64,000 nucleotides of DNA from Rana temporaria. Taxonomy: Eukaryota; Chordata; Amphibia; Anura; Ranidae. The notes beneath the pieces were generated by a model, which saw only the letters and a list, made by a program, of their open reading frames with translations, ran no database searches and was not told where the DNA came from. Of the stretch, positions 63,311 to 64,000 are shown piece after piece. Both the position numbers and the translations under genes were made by a program. The stretch covers positions 180,205,759-180,269,758 of the forward strand of contig NC_053496.1 in the NCBI RefSeq assembly GCF_905171775.1, written 5' to 3'. Each line of letters opens with the position of its first letter. Position 1 is the stretch's first letter.

Positions 63311-64000
63311 AGACTTCCTGTCTCAGTATTAGTGAGATCACCACCTTGAGGAGCTCAGAGGAACTGCAGCCCAGAAAAATGTTTCGTAGTGGGATCACGG
63401 CCTTGTGCTTTGTGTGTATGTATTGTATATCCTTATAGATGGGTCATCTCCACTCCCACCAAGGGGGATAGAAATATAATACTGCCTAGTCCAGCCTTTC
63501 TCAGCCAGAGTTCCTCCAACATTTTTTAGGGGTTCCTTGAGCAATTAACAATTTCTGTCTCTCAGTAACAACTGGCATCAAGGGGGGCATTCCTCCTAAG
63601 GATGATGATGTAAGAATGTCCTTCTCCCACAGATAACCACACGAACCACTGACATAAGGGGGTTCTTCTCCCATTTATCACCATGTAAGGGACCACTACA
63701 CTTACTATTGATATAAGGGGGTTCCTCTCCCATTGATCGCTAATGTAAGGGACCACCACACTAGCCACTGACATAATTGGGTACCTTCTACTATTGGTCA
63801 CCAATATAAGGGACCACTAGATCACTGATTTAAGGAGATCCTTCTCCCATTGGTCACCGATGTAAATGCTAAAGTTGTTGAGGGGGGGGGTTCAAAGTTG
63901 TTGAGCGGGGGGGCTGGGGATCAAATTTGCTCAGCGGGGGGGTTCTCCTACCTGTGCAAATACCGCTCTGTCCCGACTCCCCGTCTGCTCCATTCGCCTG
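63311..64000. other. Upstream flank at the window end
   Basis: Contains the gatcaccaccttgaggagct promoter-side flank typical of the units, then short degenerate repeats with cattgatcaccgatgtaagg-like text (63590-63870). No gene seen. Confidence 0.4.

Overview
The window looks like nuclear DNA of an anuran amphibian, most likely a ranid-type frog. This rests on the frog-style KRAB/C2H2 zinc-finger genes and on the dense load of TTAA, TTA/TAA and TA target-site MITEs. Species is inferred, not read. There are no prokaryotic features and I recognised no tRNA, rRNA or other RNA gene.

The backbone is a tandem cluster of five paralogous multi-exon KRAB zinc-finger genes, all on the minus strand. 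They are called A to E here and their stop codons lie at 2514, 13949, 28883, 38942 and 52668. An intact unit (B and D are the references) reads from high to low coordinate as follows: a short first exon with an ETS/CRE-like motif; exon 2 (a MTEKILNLTLEI helix); exon 3 (a related MEKILEVTKKMMELLTGE helix); exon 4 (KRAB-A-like box); acidic linker exons 5, 6 and 7; and one terminal exon. The terminal exon carries 5-10 copies of an 18-residue repeat (54 bp) and 10-14 C2H2 fingers. Splice sites and phases were read by eye, and every proposed joined CDS is divisible by three.

The paralogues have diverged structurally. A has exon 3 split by a palindromic insertion, a 4-nt change before its first-exon ATG and two degenerate fingers. 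B and D have the complete exon set, although B has one broken finger and its upstream promoter is displaced by nested transposons. C has lost the KRAB exon. E has rearranged exons: a KRAB box fused to an exon-2-like helix, a second KRAB box fused to exon 7, no exons 5 or 6, a shortened terminal exon and a late frameshift. A further isolated first-exon copy lies at 63206. Recognition-helix residues differ strongly between paralogues while the finger framework is nearly constant.

Between and inside the units are minisatellites with units of about 43, 30, 31, 65, 38, 23 and 21 bp, a possible solo LTR, fragments of another LTR family, hammerhead-ribozyme-like relics, two large inverted-repeat elements and nested piggyBac-like, hAT-like, Harbinger-like and mariner-like MITEs. 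Several insertions can be proved by comparison with the empty site in a paralogous unit.
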